Assembly (NCBI RefSeq): GCF_019399895.1
Contig: NC_091878.1
Location: 372,001-436,000, forward strand
Source of the DNA: Cardiocondyla obscurior
Lineage: Eukaryota; Arthropoda; Insecta; Hymenoptera; Formicidae
DNA: 64,000 nucleotides
Direction of reading: 5' to 3'
Part shown: positions 1-10,500 of the stretch, in pieces
Layout: each line of letters begins with the position of its first letter
Position numbering within the stretch: position 1 is the stretch's first letter
The notes under the pieces: model-generated
The model's database searches: none
What the model was told of the DNA's origin: nothing
The model's input: only the letters and a program-made list of their open reading frames with translations
Translations under genes and position numbers: made by a program

Positions 1-241
1 ACGAGGGCACCGCCGGGATTCAGTCAATTGGTACCGCGCGACGTCGGTGAACGATGATATTTAACTGCGGACCGCGTGCCACACAGTGACAGCCGGTGTG
101 GAGGAAAGGGAGACCGGAAGACCGTCAGACCGCAGACGGAACTACAAGTTGGAGGATGGTGGTTTGAAATCGGCGAGACGACACCGGGAAGGCGACGCAC
201 GTGAGAGCGACTCTCTGACAGATCCCCCCCTTCCCCACAAG
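1..241 (+). other. Candidate 5' leader exon (non-coding, 5' end uncertain)
   Basis: GC-rich stretch ending in a plausible splice donor, ACAAG followed by GTAATT at 242. An arthropod-type initiator motif TCAGT lies at 20-24, so transcription could start near position 22. No conserved protein is visible; the 64-codon open frame at 86-280 runs through the donor and looks incidental. The exon could be an upstream leader of broad or belong to another transcript. RNA evidence would be needed to tell. Confidence 0.25.
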
Positions 242-3200
242 GTAATTAACTCCGAGCTGCGTTGGAGCGTATCGTTTTAGAATGAATCTTGTCTCGTTAG
301 AGCTCGTCCCCGCAGCTTACGCTAACGATACTTTCATACGTTATGGTAACTGATGGTAATCGGTCTCATTCGAATTTTTCAACTCGCAACTTCGTCCGAT
401 TTACTATTCGCTCTACGATTTTTTTTTTTTTTTTTTATATACCTCGCCTGTTAATTTTTTATATTCATCATCTACGTATTATCGCCATAAAGAAATTACG
501 ACAGTCGATTTCTTTTCTCTTTTCTCGGGCTAATTCAACATTCATGAATTTATCGCTCGCGAAATTTTTATCTCTCAAATCGTATAAAAAAAAAATTAAA
601 AAAAAATATATATATAAAATTATTTTCGTCACCAGATATGCGGCAGAGGTTCATTTTCTTGCAGATATCTAACGCAAAAAAAAAAAAAAGTTGAATCTAT
701 TAGCCGGATCCTTGAAATGATTTTGACGTAATCTTGAAGCGATTGATATGTACTCGGAATGTGATCTTTGATCGATAAACTTTGATCCCAGTCTATTTTT
801 ATAATAAGGTAAATTTCGCCAGATAATATAATATTTTTCTAAATAATATTTCTTTGCAATAAAATTCACAAATTTTGCCTGCAAACTTAGCCTTTAACGC
901 TCGTAACTCGAAGAAACGTTTCGCCGATTTGTTTACGTAAATCTAAAGGAGGACGCGATTAGCATAATGCGAAAGCCGATTCTCTCACGTCAAAAACCTG
1001 AGCCGAAAATATGGTACCGATATAGATAGAAATATTTTAGTCCACGATCGTGCATTCGCTGGCGCATCATTAACCGCGGGACCTTGATTGGATTCATTGC
1101 GAACATGAGGCATGGATTACGTTTCTTTCCTCGACCAGCCGCGTGATTCCGTTTCATTTTGTGTGCCGCGCTCGCGGCACACGTCTTCATTTTATCGCAC
1201 ACGCGGCGGCGTCGTTTTGCGAAGCCTGTCACACACGCGGCGCTATTTTTCATTCCTCGTCGGTTTCGCTCGTGCACCACTCGTCTTCTAAACGTATTAT
1301 TGATTAGAGACTTGCCCTGGGTATAAAAAAAAAAGAGAAAAAAAAAAAGATCCTCTTTCGTCTTCCGTCAAACGTACCGTCCGTCTTTCTCTTGATTCGC
1401 CGCGTGTCATTCAATCGTTCGCGCCCATCTCTTTCTCTCCCTTTGACATTCTCGCGCTTTATCCCATCCCCCGCATCCTCCTCGTCTCGGCGCGGCGCGC
1501 GTTTTCTCCCTCTCGTGACTCGTTCCTTTCTCCGTGTCTCCGTTTCCTCCCTCTCGCGGTACGCGCCCGTTCTCGTAACGGCGACGATCGCCGGCTTTTC
1601 GTACATTTTCGTGCGGCCTCGCGGAGTGGAGGGCCGAGCCGTGAAGGACGCGGGGGGGAAAGCGCGGCGCCTTCTCCGCGACGGAGTCGCACAGTCGTGA
1701 CGTGACGTTTTAGGGGTTGGTCGGGTTCGCTCGCACACGGCATGCGACGGGGAAGGAGCCTGCTGCGGTGACTGCTCGCTCGCGGCGCCCCCAGTTAAGG
1801 TGCAGAAGATTCCGCGCGCGTCGTCGCCGTCGCCACCGCCGTCTTCGTCTTCGTCTTCGTCGTCGCCGCCACCGCCACTGTACTCGCCGCGCTGTACCGG
1901 GTTCTCCAGTACGGAACGGTCGCTTCCGATCGCGCAGTCTTCCCTCGTATACGTGCGATCTGACCGATAGTCGTCGTCGTCGTCGTCGTCGTCGCCGCGC
2001 GATACGCGAACATCGGGACATCCGTCTCGCGGATGAGCCGCGGATCTCGCGCGCGCGGCAAGCGCGAAAGTCGCGGCGCGCTCGATCATCCTTCTCGTTT
2101 GCCCATTCCGCTTCTGTCTCCGCCTATCTTCCTCTTTCTCCGTCTCTCACGCGCGCGCCGCGCCGTCCTCGTTCGATCGCGATCACTTTCGGTGTGGCCG
2201 ACAGTTCGGGTGGAGGCGACGGCGTGGGGGTTGAGGTGGTGGTTGGTGCGCGCGATGAGAGGGAGCGCAGGGGTAGGAGGATGATCCACGCGCAGGAAGG
2301 AAGGAACGACAAAATCGTTTAGTATTTATTTGAAAGTGTATTTACCGATATCCTCGCACCCTCGTTCGCTCGCTCGCGCGAACGCTCGCCATTTTTTTAT
2401 CTCCCCCCTTCCTCCCTCTCTTCCTGAATTTGCGACCGAGGATCCTACCCCCGGCCTCGCGTCGCATTTATCGTACGCATCGATCTCGTAACGACTCGAT
2501 CGCTCGGAAGATATCTGGATAGAAGAGAATCGCGAATTTGCGAGCGACGACTTTTTTTTTTTTCCATCGCGAGTGTCAAGTGTTGTACGCTCCACTTCTC
2601 TCTTTGCCCGGAGATAAACACGCAAGTCCGCCCGCTCGCGCGTCGCACTCACGCACTCACGCACGCAGGCAACATCGTCGTCGCGTTCGGTTCATTGTTT
2701 CGGTCATTAGCTTACGCGGCATGACGGCCGATAGGTGTTCCCTCGCGATAACGCGTTCGCACTTGGCAAACTGTGATTCCCGCTCGCGTTGCCGGCCGAG
2801 CGTGCCTTAGAAACTGTGCATGTCGCGCGCGGATGCTGTTCGTGTGTGTTAGTGAAAGGTAACCACCGCGTCGGGGGATCCTGGGATCGATCCGTCGATC
2901 GCGCGTGGCTCGAATGTGCGTGTGTCTCTCCGCAACCGGCCGGCGTTTACGGCAGGGTGATATACAACTTGTGACACATGACCAATTTCCAAAACTCGAA
3001 TCCGGAATTGCCCGCTCGCGTAATCTCACCCGCGGTCATTCCATGACCGAGTGGCCCGCGCAAAATTGTGCAAATAGCGCGCGACGTTGTTCGCCGGCAA
3101 TAAAGCGCGCGCGGCGAGAGAACGGCGATAGCCCGCGAGAGTTGTAATTTTTTACTTTTATTTTTTTTTTATTTATGTTTTTTTTTTTTTTTTTTTTTCT

Positions 3201-4782
3201 TTTTTCTTTTTTAGTCGCCCCAGCGCCAAATCGCGAGGCGAGCCCGACGACTTTTTTTTTCTGCCTGTTATCAAACAATGTTCAGTGGCAAAGTTATCTC
3301 GCGGATTCGTCACACGTAAATTTAGCAGAATGCGATAGCGCGACCCTAGGAACTCGGGGAGAACGTGGTTTCTGCATCGGTACGCGGGGTTTAAAGGGAA
3401 GGAGATACAAGCGTTTCCCGCCCGTCTTTTTCTCGTGCTTCGCCATTTCATTATTGAAAAAAAATTTTTTATTATTATTATTTTTTTTTTTCTTTTTACT
3501 TTATTTCGTCACCGTGCAATAACGCCGGGAAAAATGCGATCCCGGAAACAATTCAAATTCACGTAGTTATCGATACGATGGTGTTCGATGATATAAATGG
3601 ATTTGTGAATCTGTTATGTAGATTTTGTTATTTGTTAAAGCGGCAAAACGCAGCGCGGTGGCGCATGGTTATCGTGTCAAATTTCGCTAACTTTACCTTC
3701 GCGCGAGGAACGCGAAAAAAAAAACGCACGCTTTCGCCACCTCTCGCGTTAAACATCTCCGAGTTTTCTCTCGACCCGGCGCGCCTGCATGTTCGCGCGA
3801 GAAACGAGCTCTGCAAATTTGTTTTAAGATCTTTCCTCCTCTTTTTTTTTTTTTTTTCTTTTTTTTATCATTACGCTAAGATAACACTATCAGCGTACAT
3901 TTAGTGCTCCCACTTTTGTAAGTGGCGAGAGAATTATTTAATCAATGTACTGAATTGGCTCCGCTTGACGACCTAAATTTTCCCCGTATGTCGAATCGGC
4001 GAACTTGCACACGGTACCTTTTGAATTTTATTCCCGCGATCGCGTCTCTACTCTCCGCACAATTGGGCAAATAAACGCTCGCCTCTCTTTCTCGCGCCGT
4101 GTTAAGTTTATCTACGCAGCTCCCTCCATCTCGTCTTCAAAATTCACGATTTATTGTGCGTCGTTACGCCTCGCCGATTAACGCAAATCTTTTGTAAAAT
4201 GGTTTTCCAATTAGCGCGCATACAGCAGACGTAGCGAAACGTGATACGTTTGTACCTCCCCCGTTGCCGTTTACGTTTATACGTAATTAATAGTCCGATG
4301 TTTCTTACGTGATTCTTATCTTTGGTTGCTTAAGACCAATTCGCAGTAAGAGTCTCGAATTAATTTTTGTCCTTAATAATTCAAGTCATGCAGAAAAATT
4401 TGATATCGGCGTTATGAAATTCCCTCGTCATTGTAACAAGCGAAGCGGGCTGAAACGATTGCGGGTTTCGCAGCCGAAATTAATATGCATCGAACGAGGA
4501 TAAGAATAAATTCTCACGCATCTAATCGCCGTGTTATTTTTTTTTCTTTTAACTCTCCGCTGTTCTCTCTCTCTCTTTCTTTTTTTTTATAGTCGTCCTC
4601 CGATTTATCGGGAATATCGTGGAACATGCAATTGCGACTTGATATCGGTATCGAATATGTGTACACGTTGCAATTGTGTTTTCGAATGTCGAAATTGGAC
4701 TTATCTAAAATTATCAGTTTGCAAGCTTATCGGCGCGCGCCGTGCCCTAGGACGGCATCGTAGTCGAAAATTTTAATTGCAG
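242..4782. other. Upstream region without recognisable coding sequence; CpG-rich block and candidate leader donor
   Basis: The stretch 1360-2330 is strongly GC- and CpG-rich, with triplet runs (CGTCTT-like near 1845-1860, GTC near 1965-1993) that create long arginine- or aspartate-rich open frames on both strands. None of these resembles a protein family. A second GC-rich block (2340-3130) ends its likely leader at a donor, GTGAAAG followed by GTAACC at 2859. Poly-T runs occupy 3180-3210, 3480-3500 and 3840-3870. This is a reasonable place for broad promoters and 5' untranslated exons, but I cannot fix a start site. Confidence 0.4.
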
Positions 4783-4946
4783 GCCCGCGTCGTCAATCAC
4801 AACGTTAGTTTGAGCAACGGAGCCACGCGCGTGCCGTGTCACTTCGTGCGTTCGGTCGTCGCGTTAGATCCTAAGTGGCACCAAGTGTTGTTCAAGTCAG
4901 GTGGCAGCAAGGCGGTGCTTTTAATTACAGGTGAATAGACACAACG
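4783..4946 (+). other. br: Probable 5' untranslated part of the first coding exon
   Basis: An acceptor-like TTTTAATTGCAG ends at 4782. A second one, TTAATTACAG, ends at 4930, only 16 bases before the broad start codon. Either could join an upstream leader to the coding exon. The intervening 148 bases contain no in-frame start that would compete with the ATG at 4947. Two acceptors of similar quality suggest alternative leader usage, which is common for broad (established knowledge of the family). Confidence 0.45.
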
Positions 4947-5132
4947 ATGGTAGATACACAACATTTTTGTCTGCGATGGAACAATTACCAGAGCAGCATT
5001 ACGTCGGCGTTTGAAAATCTGCGGGACGATGAGGACTTTGTGGACGTGACGCTGGCCTGCGACGGCAAGAGCCTGAAGGCGCATCGCGTCGTTCTTTCCG
5101 CCTGTAGCCCGTACTTCAGAGAATTGCTCAAG
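4947..5132 (+). CDS. br: Broad, coding exon 1: N-terminal half of BTB/POZ domain (residues 1-62)
   Basis: Starts at ATG 4947 with MVDTQHFCLRWNNYQSSIT and runs to ELLK, ending phase 0 at the donor AAG|GTAAG. The motifs FCLRWNNYQ, DFVDVTLAC, KAHRVVLSACSPYF and FRELLK are the hallmark of the tramtrack/Broad group of insect BTB domains. The near-exact LRWNNYQSSITSAFENLR start identifies Broad specifically. The BTB domain mediates homo- and heterodimerisation in the nucleus. The split after FRELLK leaves the second half to exon 2, 224 bases downstream. The start codon was chosen because it matches the family's N-terminus and follows an acceptor by 16 bases. Reading on past the donor gives a non-homologous tail, so the intron is real. 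Confidence 0.97.
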
Positions 5133-5356
5133 GTAAGACTCGTCCCTCCTTTTTTCTCGCGCGTAGACTATCTCTCTTTCATGCTGACGTCAAGTGAACG
5201 TATCCGCGAGGCGCTTCCGGCTTCACGACTCGCTCGTGCAAACTCGGAGCGGGCTCGCTCGCGAAATTAAACAAAAATCGATTTTAGAAGTCTTAGAAAA
5301 AAAATTTTGATCGCCACCGTTAATGATTGAACGCAATAAACGTTGCACCGTTTCAG

Positions 5357-5548
5357 AGCACGCCGTGCAAGCACCCAGTGATAGTGCTCCAGGATGTAGC
5401 GTTCAGCGACTTGCATGCCTTAGTGGAGTTTATTTATCACGGCGAGGTGAACGTGCATCAGCGTTCACTCAGTAGTTTTCTGAAGACGGCGGAGGTCCTC
5501 AGGGTATCAGGCCTCACGCAACAGGCCGATCAAACCGACAGAGATGAG
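5357..5548 (+). CDS. br: Broad, coding exon 2: C-terminal half of BTB/POZ domain (residues 63-126)
   Basis: The acceptor CCGTTTCAG ends at 5356 and the donor GAG|GTACG begins at 5549. The exon is 192 bases, phase 0 at both ends, 64 residues. It opens with STPCKHPVIVLQDVAF and contains DLHALVEFIYHGEVNV, SLSSFLKTAEVLRVSGL and TQQ, completing the BTB fold: the alpha3/beta4 region and the dimer-interface helices. Together with exon 1 the domain is about 115 residues, the usual length. Skipping this exon would keep the reading frame but destroy the BTB domain. Confidence 0.97.
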
Positions 5549-6341
5549 GTACGTTGTTCTTTTTTTTTTTTTTTTTTTCTTTCTCTCCCGGGCGTGCAAT
5601 TACCGGGAAGGGACTGAAAGCGCGGTAATTCCGGTGAGTTTCGGACTTTGATGCCGTAGCACGTGAGAAAGACGTAACACGCCTGCGTTTACGCGCGACA
5701 ATGGAAATGCAACAGCTGGCCTAAAGATTCTATCTCCGTTTTGTTTTCTCGACTGTGTCTACAGCGCGTTCGGAATCGAACGCACCGCAATTACCGTACG
5801 GTTTTCAAGTTTGGCAAACGGGGCGGGTAAACACGAACGCGAACCGTGAGAACTTGAGCACGCACGTATCGCGGATCTGTGCTTTTGCACGCGCGCGTGC
5901 ACGCATTTCTGGCCAGCGCGAGTTGGCGTTGGTCTCCTCGAAACCTCGAGTACGTCTCGCGCGTAATCGTCGGCGAACGTTGCTTTCGCTAAGCGCGTTA
6001 TCTCGATGTCGAGCGCGTCTATCTTGATTTCAATTCGCAATTGTCATAGGTCAAGCAAACGGAGATAAAGAGACGGCCTCCCTCAATAAATCGAAAATCG
6101 GTGTACGTCAAATATCGGATATCGATGCGACGTCGCGGGACTCTTCAATTTGTTCGCCGCGCGTTCCGACCGAGCTATCATTTTCGGCGAAGCGATTAAA
6201 TGAGAAAATCCGACTCGCGTATCGCGATGGTCGCGGTAATTGCGGGCCGAGCCGAGAGTGGGTAGCGTACGAGTGCGTGCGTGCGTGTGTCATAGCCGGT
6301 ATAATTAATAGTACGATTGCCGTGCCGTTTTTTGTTCTCAG
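5549..6341 (+). other. br: Broad intron 2 (793 bases)
   Basis: Begins GTACG and ends TTTTGTTCTCAG. It contains a long poly-T run just after the donor (about 5558-5578), then moderately GC-rich sequence. Open frames inside it on both strands have no recognisable domain and are treated as chance. Confidence 0.85.
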
Positions 6342-6927
6342 CTGTCGCATGTCCGCGCGTTGGCGGCCGGCGGCAATCACCTGCCGTTTCACGATAAGTC
6401 GGAGGAGACTTTCCCTCGCGGCGGCTCGCCGACGCCCGTGACCCCGACGCCGACGACGGTACAACAGCTCCTGCGCCGTGCCCAGATACGCCGAAACGAG
6501 AGACGCACCCCGGACCCGCACGATGAGTCGGCGAAGAGACCGCGGGTGCCGTCGCCGCCGCTCAACAACAACGACGCTACGCCTACGGATTTCTCGATGG
6601 TCAAGAACAACCACCTGTCGACGAAGGTGGAGGGCAACGGAGTGCACGACGAGAATAGCCTCGTCGAGGACAATATAAAGTGCGAGCCGTTGGAACTGAC
6701 CGGCGGCAACGGCGGCGGTAACGCCGGGAACAACGAGGACTCCTCGGATTCCGGTGCCGCGGCCTCGGACCGACCGCCTGCGTCCGCGAGCAGCAACGAA
6801 CACGAACCGGAGCCGGAGCACACGTCCGCGCAGAACTTCCTGCCGGAGAGCAAGCTCTTCACCTCGACGCCCGGCAGCTTCAACTTTAGCATGGCAGCGC
6901 TTACCACCGATCACACGCCGTTGTCAG
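6342..6927 (+). CDS. br: Broad, coding exon 3: core linker (residues 127-321 plus first base of 322)
   Basis: Enters in phase 0 after TTGTTCTCAG with LSHVRALAAGGNHLPF and exits in phase 1 at TTGTCAG|GTACGT. It encodes the poorly ordered linker between BTB and fingers: proline/threonine stretch, a LLRRAQIRRNERR basic segment, a nuclear-localisation-like KRPRVPSP (K191-R194), PTDFSMVKNNH, a psi-KxE SUMO consensus IKCEP (K239), a Gly/Asn run, an acidic Ser/Glu region, and ESKLFTSTPGSFNFSM. Several of these landmarks (TDFS.xK, [VI]K.EP, E.K.F....FNF) occur in the same order in the Drosophila Broad core as I recall it. Third-position GC is high compared with the flanking introns. The exon lies in all isoforms. 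The frame stays open for 75 more codons past the donor (see findings). Confidence 0.94.
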
Positions 6928-7540
6928 GTACGTCAGGGGCATCCGGACCCCGCAGCGGGCCTGTACGCACAGACCAATTCGTAACTCTAGACCTAGGGTT
7001 GCGCTCTCATCCTTTAACCCTTAAGTGCGCGAGTGATCGCGGGATATTAATCTCCGATTGCCGTTCAGTTTTAGCTGGACCTCGCCAGAAAATAGTAAAT
7101 CTACATTTTTCGATAAATCGCAATGCACGCACGTTTTCCGCACTTGAGGGTTAAACGACCGATCGTCTCTCCAGCGCACACGAGTTCTCAATATCGTACG
7201 ATAGCGTTACGTTGTCGAATTTAATAACCGAGTCGAGTATTATTTGGTTATCTAATTGAGTTACTATTTTATTTTGTGTTTTAAGTAATATTATTTCCGT
7301 TAATTCGATTAGCACTTTGATTTGCGCACTGTTCTAACACGCGGCGTGTGTGCGACTGGAGCTCTCCGATCCCTAGCGTAGTGTCTGCCTATGCGATTCA
7401 TATTTTTTTTTATTTTTCTCGCAGCACCACGCGTTTTCTTTTCTGTTTTCTTTAATTGCGAAATTGCGTACAGGCCGTGGTTTTGAGTTTCCGCGCGATG
7501 GTATTACCGTTGCTACGTGTAACGATAGTGAAATTTCCAG
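6928..7540 (+). other. br: Broad intron 3 (613 bases), carrying a short TIR element
   Basis: From GTACGTCAGG to AAATTTCCAG. It contains the piggyBac-type short element at 7018-7150. The rest is AT-rich without other recognisable content. The intron separates the main core exon from the 48-base micro-exon. Confidence 0.75.
7018..7150. mobile_element. Short non-autonomous TIR element (MITE), piggyBac-like
   Basis: A 133-base segment is bounded by TTAA on both sides (7014-7017 and 7151-7154). It starts CCCTTAAGTGCG and ends CGCACTTGAGGG, which are inverted repeats of each other with one mismatch in 12. TTAA target duplications with termini beginning CCC are the signature of the piggyBac superfamily (established knowledge). 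There is no room for a transposase, so it would have been mobilised in trans. The family assignment rests on the ends alone. Copies elsewhere in the genome would confirm it. Confidence 0.55.
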
Positions 7541-7588
7541 GGTTGGGCCACGGCTTGCAGACACCGGATCTAGCGGGCACTTCGCAAG
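7541..7588 (+). CDS. br: Broad micro-exon: end of the common core (residues 322-337)
   Basis: A 48-base exon lies between the acceptor AAATTTCCAG and the donor CGCAAG|GTAAGA. It enters and leaves in phase 1, so it fits between the core exon (ends phase 1, base G) and every zinc-finger exon (starts phase 1). It encodes GLGHGLQTPDLAGTSQ. This resembles the end of the Drosophila Broad core, where I recall a segment of the form LGL-x-T-x-LQ-x-x-DLA-x-SPQ just before the isoform-specific parts. Skipping it would preserve frame, so use may be constitutive or alternative. The strong donor, phase match and resemblance make it convincing despite its size. Confidence 0.8.
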
Positions 7589-10500
7589 GTAAGAGACTTG
7601 AATTCTTTTAGCTCTTTGCCCTTTTGAAATCAATAGAATTGCTTGACAAGTCGAGGTAATCGATATATCACGCTCCCGCTATAAATATCTATATTTATAT
7701 ATACATATAAATATATATAAATATATATATATATATGTATAAAATATATGTGGCACTCATCACGCGGCCGTAGAAACGTGCGTTCAATGTGCGTTCTTTT
7801 GATTTTTTTAAGGGCACTCTGCGCTACTTTATTATTCTTCCACTGACAGTCGACTACATCGCGGCCAAACCTCGTTCGTACGCGATGTAGCGGTTCGCTC
7901 TAATAAAAATAACTAAGGACTTGTGCAGTTATATCAAACTAACCACAAATCACAAATTACGAGAATGAAAATGTATTTTTTATATATACATATATATATA
8001 TATATATTTATTTTTTATTTTTTTTTAACTGGTTGCGGTGAAAGAGCACTACTATCTGCTTGGAAGATTATTAAATCTCTTCTAATTGGCATGCGTTTCA
8101 AAATCATCGTTATCATCATTACTATACGGCACCATTTACGAATCGCCTACATTTTGCATATCATAAAAATCATGTACTTATACGCGGAGCACGCGCAGCT
8201 CTACGGCTTCAAGCGAGATACGACTTAGCTCGGCAGCCGTAATCTTACACCCGAGCTCGGAAGCGTAACTCTCGGAATTTCATAAATCCAATTTGTCCGC
8301 GTCCTTCTTGCAAAATTCGGCACACAAGCACGCTCGCCGACAGTAACTTACGCTCATTAGCGCGCCAAACGTCATCGCGTTACCCTTAAATACGCGCGAA
8401 TACAATCGAATTCATTATCGCAGTTTGTCTAGATTACGTACAAGAGATGAATCCGCGGCTGGATCGTTTCATACGGTTTATTGCGCTATATTTATACACA
8501 CGTTGCGTTCGGTGTATCGCATATACGTATTTCGCAGATATTACGTGAAAAAAGTTATTTTACTTGTGAACTTTCGCGAGTTATTTTATAAATTTTTATG
8601 AAATCGAGTATAATTTTAATTTATCCATTTATACTTCAGTTCGATATAGGTGGAGAGTGGTCCCGGGAAAAAAATGTGCGCGAGTTCGAGAACATAATAT
8701 TCAAATCATTTTAAACGAAATATTTCCAAAGACCAGAAGATATTACAATTTAAATGGAGTATCTATATCAAAAATATATTAGCTGCATTATCATTAATAC
8801 GTTACTACTAAATGATACGTTTTTTTTTTGTTACCGTAATTCCTATATACGTAGAATATGTTGCAATAAATAATTTTGAATATAATACAGCAAATATTTT
8901 TAACAATATCGAAAGTAAATCTTTTGAAGAGTATTCAACGTAATAATTGTAGCACAAATTGGAAGCATTTACAAATGATTTTGATCGTAAAAGAGTTAAA
9001 TAACTTGTTCTAAAAAACTTTTCTTCGAGACCTATTGATATTCTTTTTTTTATTTTATTTTTTTTTTTTATAACCGAAGCTATTGAATAAAGAGCGTAGT
9101 TACGTGGGCAGAGCGACGCTTTTGGCCGGCGACAATTTTATCGACTCGTGCGCGAAAAATTCACGTTGGCCGCAGCAGATACATTCGCTCGAACATCGAA
9201 CCGCCGGTTATTAATGTCGGCACGACGGTGTACACGCGAACGCAATTGGCGTTAAAAGAAATGGAATAGAGTGTACCAGAGTTTGGCATCACTGTGCAAT
9301 ATTCGTAGCGCGCCGCGAGATTGTTACCTCGTCTCGCACTTGCGACACCCCGAGAGGGTGCACCGTCGGGAGTTAAAACAAGGGAGGGGGAGGGCTGCGA
9401 AGCCCAAGTCAAACGATATTTTAAGATCGAGATTGGATTGGAATACGACCAATTAAAGCAAAGTTTGCTAAATATCACGGTGGTTTTCTTTATTCTGTTC
9501 GATTAAATTCCAATCGAATCTTAATTCTAATCAGTGGCCTGATACGAACTTAGCGATGCGCTCTAGCGTTAGTGCATCGCGCATCGCATTCGCTGATTTT
9601 CCCCGGTCGAATCATCAGCGTTGATGCGCTTAGTGTCATTGACATAAGTGTTGCCGATTTCCCGATAATCAATCGTTGACGTGCTTGTACCGCTCGATTG
9701 AACGGGTTGGGCTGCGTATCGATGCGCTCTTAACGTTGTTCCGCGCGCGTTAACGTTTTGCAATAAAATCAATATACGCGGCGTGATATCGCCGATACGG
9801 CGCCGTGACGTTCATTACACGCGTAGGTATGACGAGAGAAAAAAAAAAAGAGAATAAAAGAAAAAGGTATACAATATGATTGATCGATAAAGCGTCGGAA
9901 ATTATGTCTCGCAACTTCGGTTTCCGGGACCCTCATTCTCCGGAATTGCTCTTTCGTACGCAAGTAACACGTGAAAGAGGATGTGATAGGTGTAAAGATT
10001 TAATTTCTCCTACATTTGTAGAGTACAACATTATCTATGGCAGTTGCTAAACAGTAGACCAAAGAAACAAAAAAAAAAAAACAAAAAAAAAATTAATTAA
10101 ATAAATTGCGAGAGAATTAGAATGCTAAGTATAGGTGTTGCAATTTGTTGCGAATTATCAGGCGACAAACGGGGATCGCCGATGGCGACGCCTGTATCAG
10201 AGAATCAATCGTCGCACCACCGACGTGCGTCGAGAAAACGGAGCTTGACCACTTGCGTCGACATATAGCGGCGGGATTACGTCGTTTAAGGTGATACAGG
10301 AGTCGTCATCTCTTTCCCCCGGGCCGCTAACGATAATAGCGAATAATTACGGGAACAAAGAACGGCGTACTTGGACGTGCGTGACCTTTCACAAGCGGAT
10401 TTCGGCAGCTACCGCATCGAGAGCGTGGAGAACGCGTTCGCGGGGAAAAGAAATAGGAATATATATACTTGATCGATCGCATGCGGGGGTGTATGTGTGA

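Noticed and set aside
1304..2322. Long arginine-, aspartate- or serine-rich open frames on both strands
   Set aside because: They arise from CpG-rich triplet repeats, overlap one another in several frames, and show no domain or splice structure.
6108..6914. Minus-strand open frames of 268 and 172 codons opposite the core exon
   Set aside because: They are antisense shadows of a GC-rich coding exon whose + strand product is clearly Broad.
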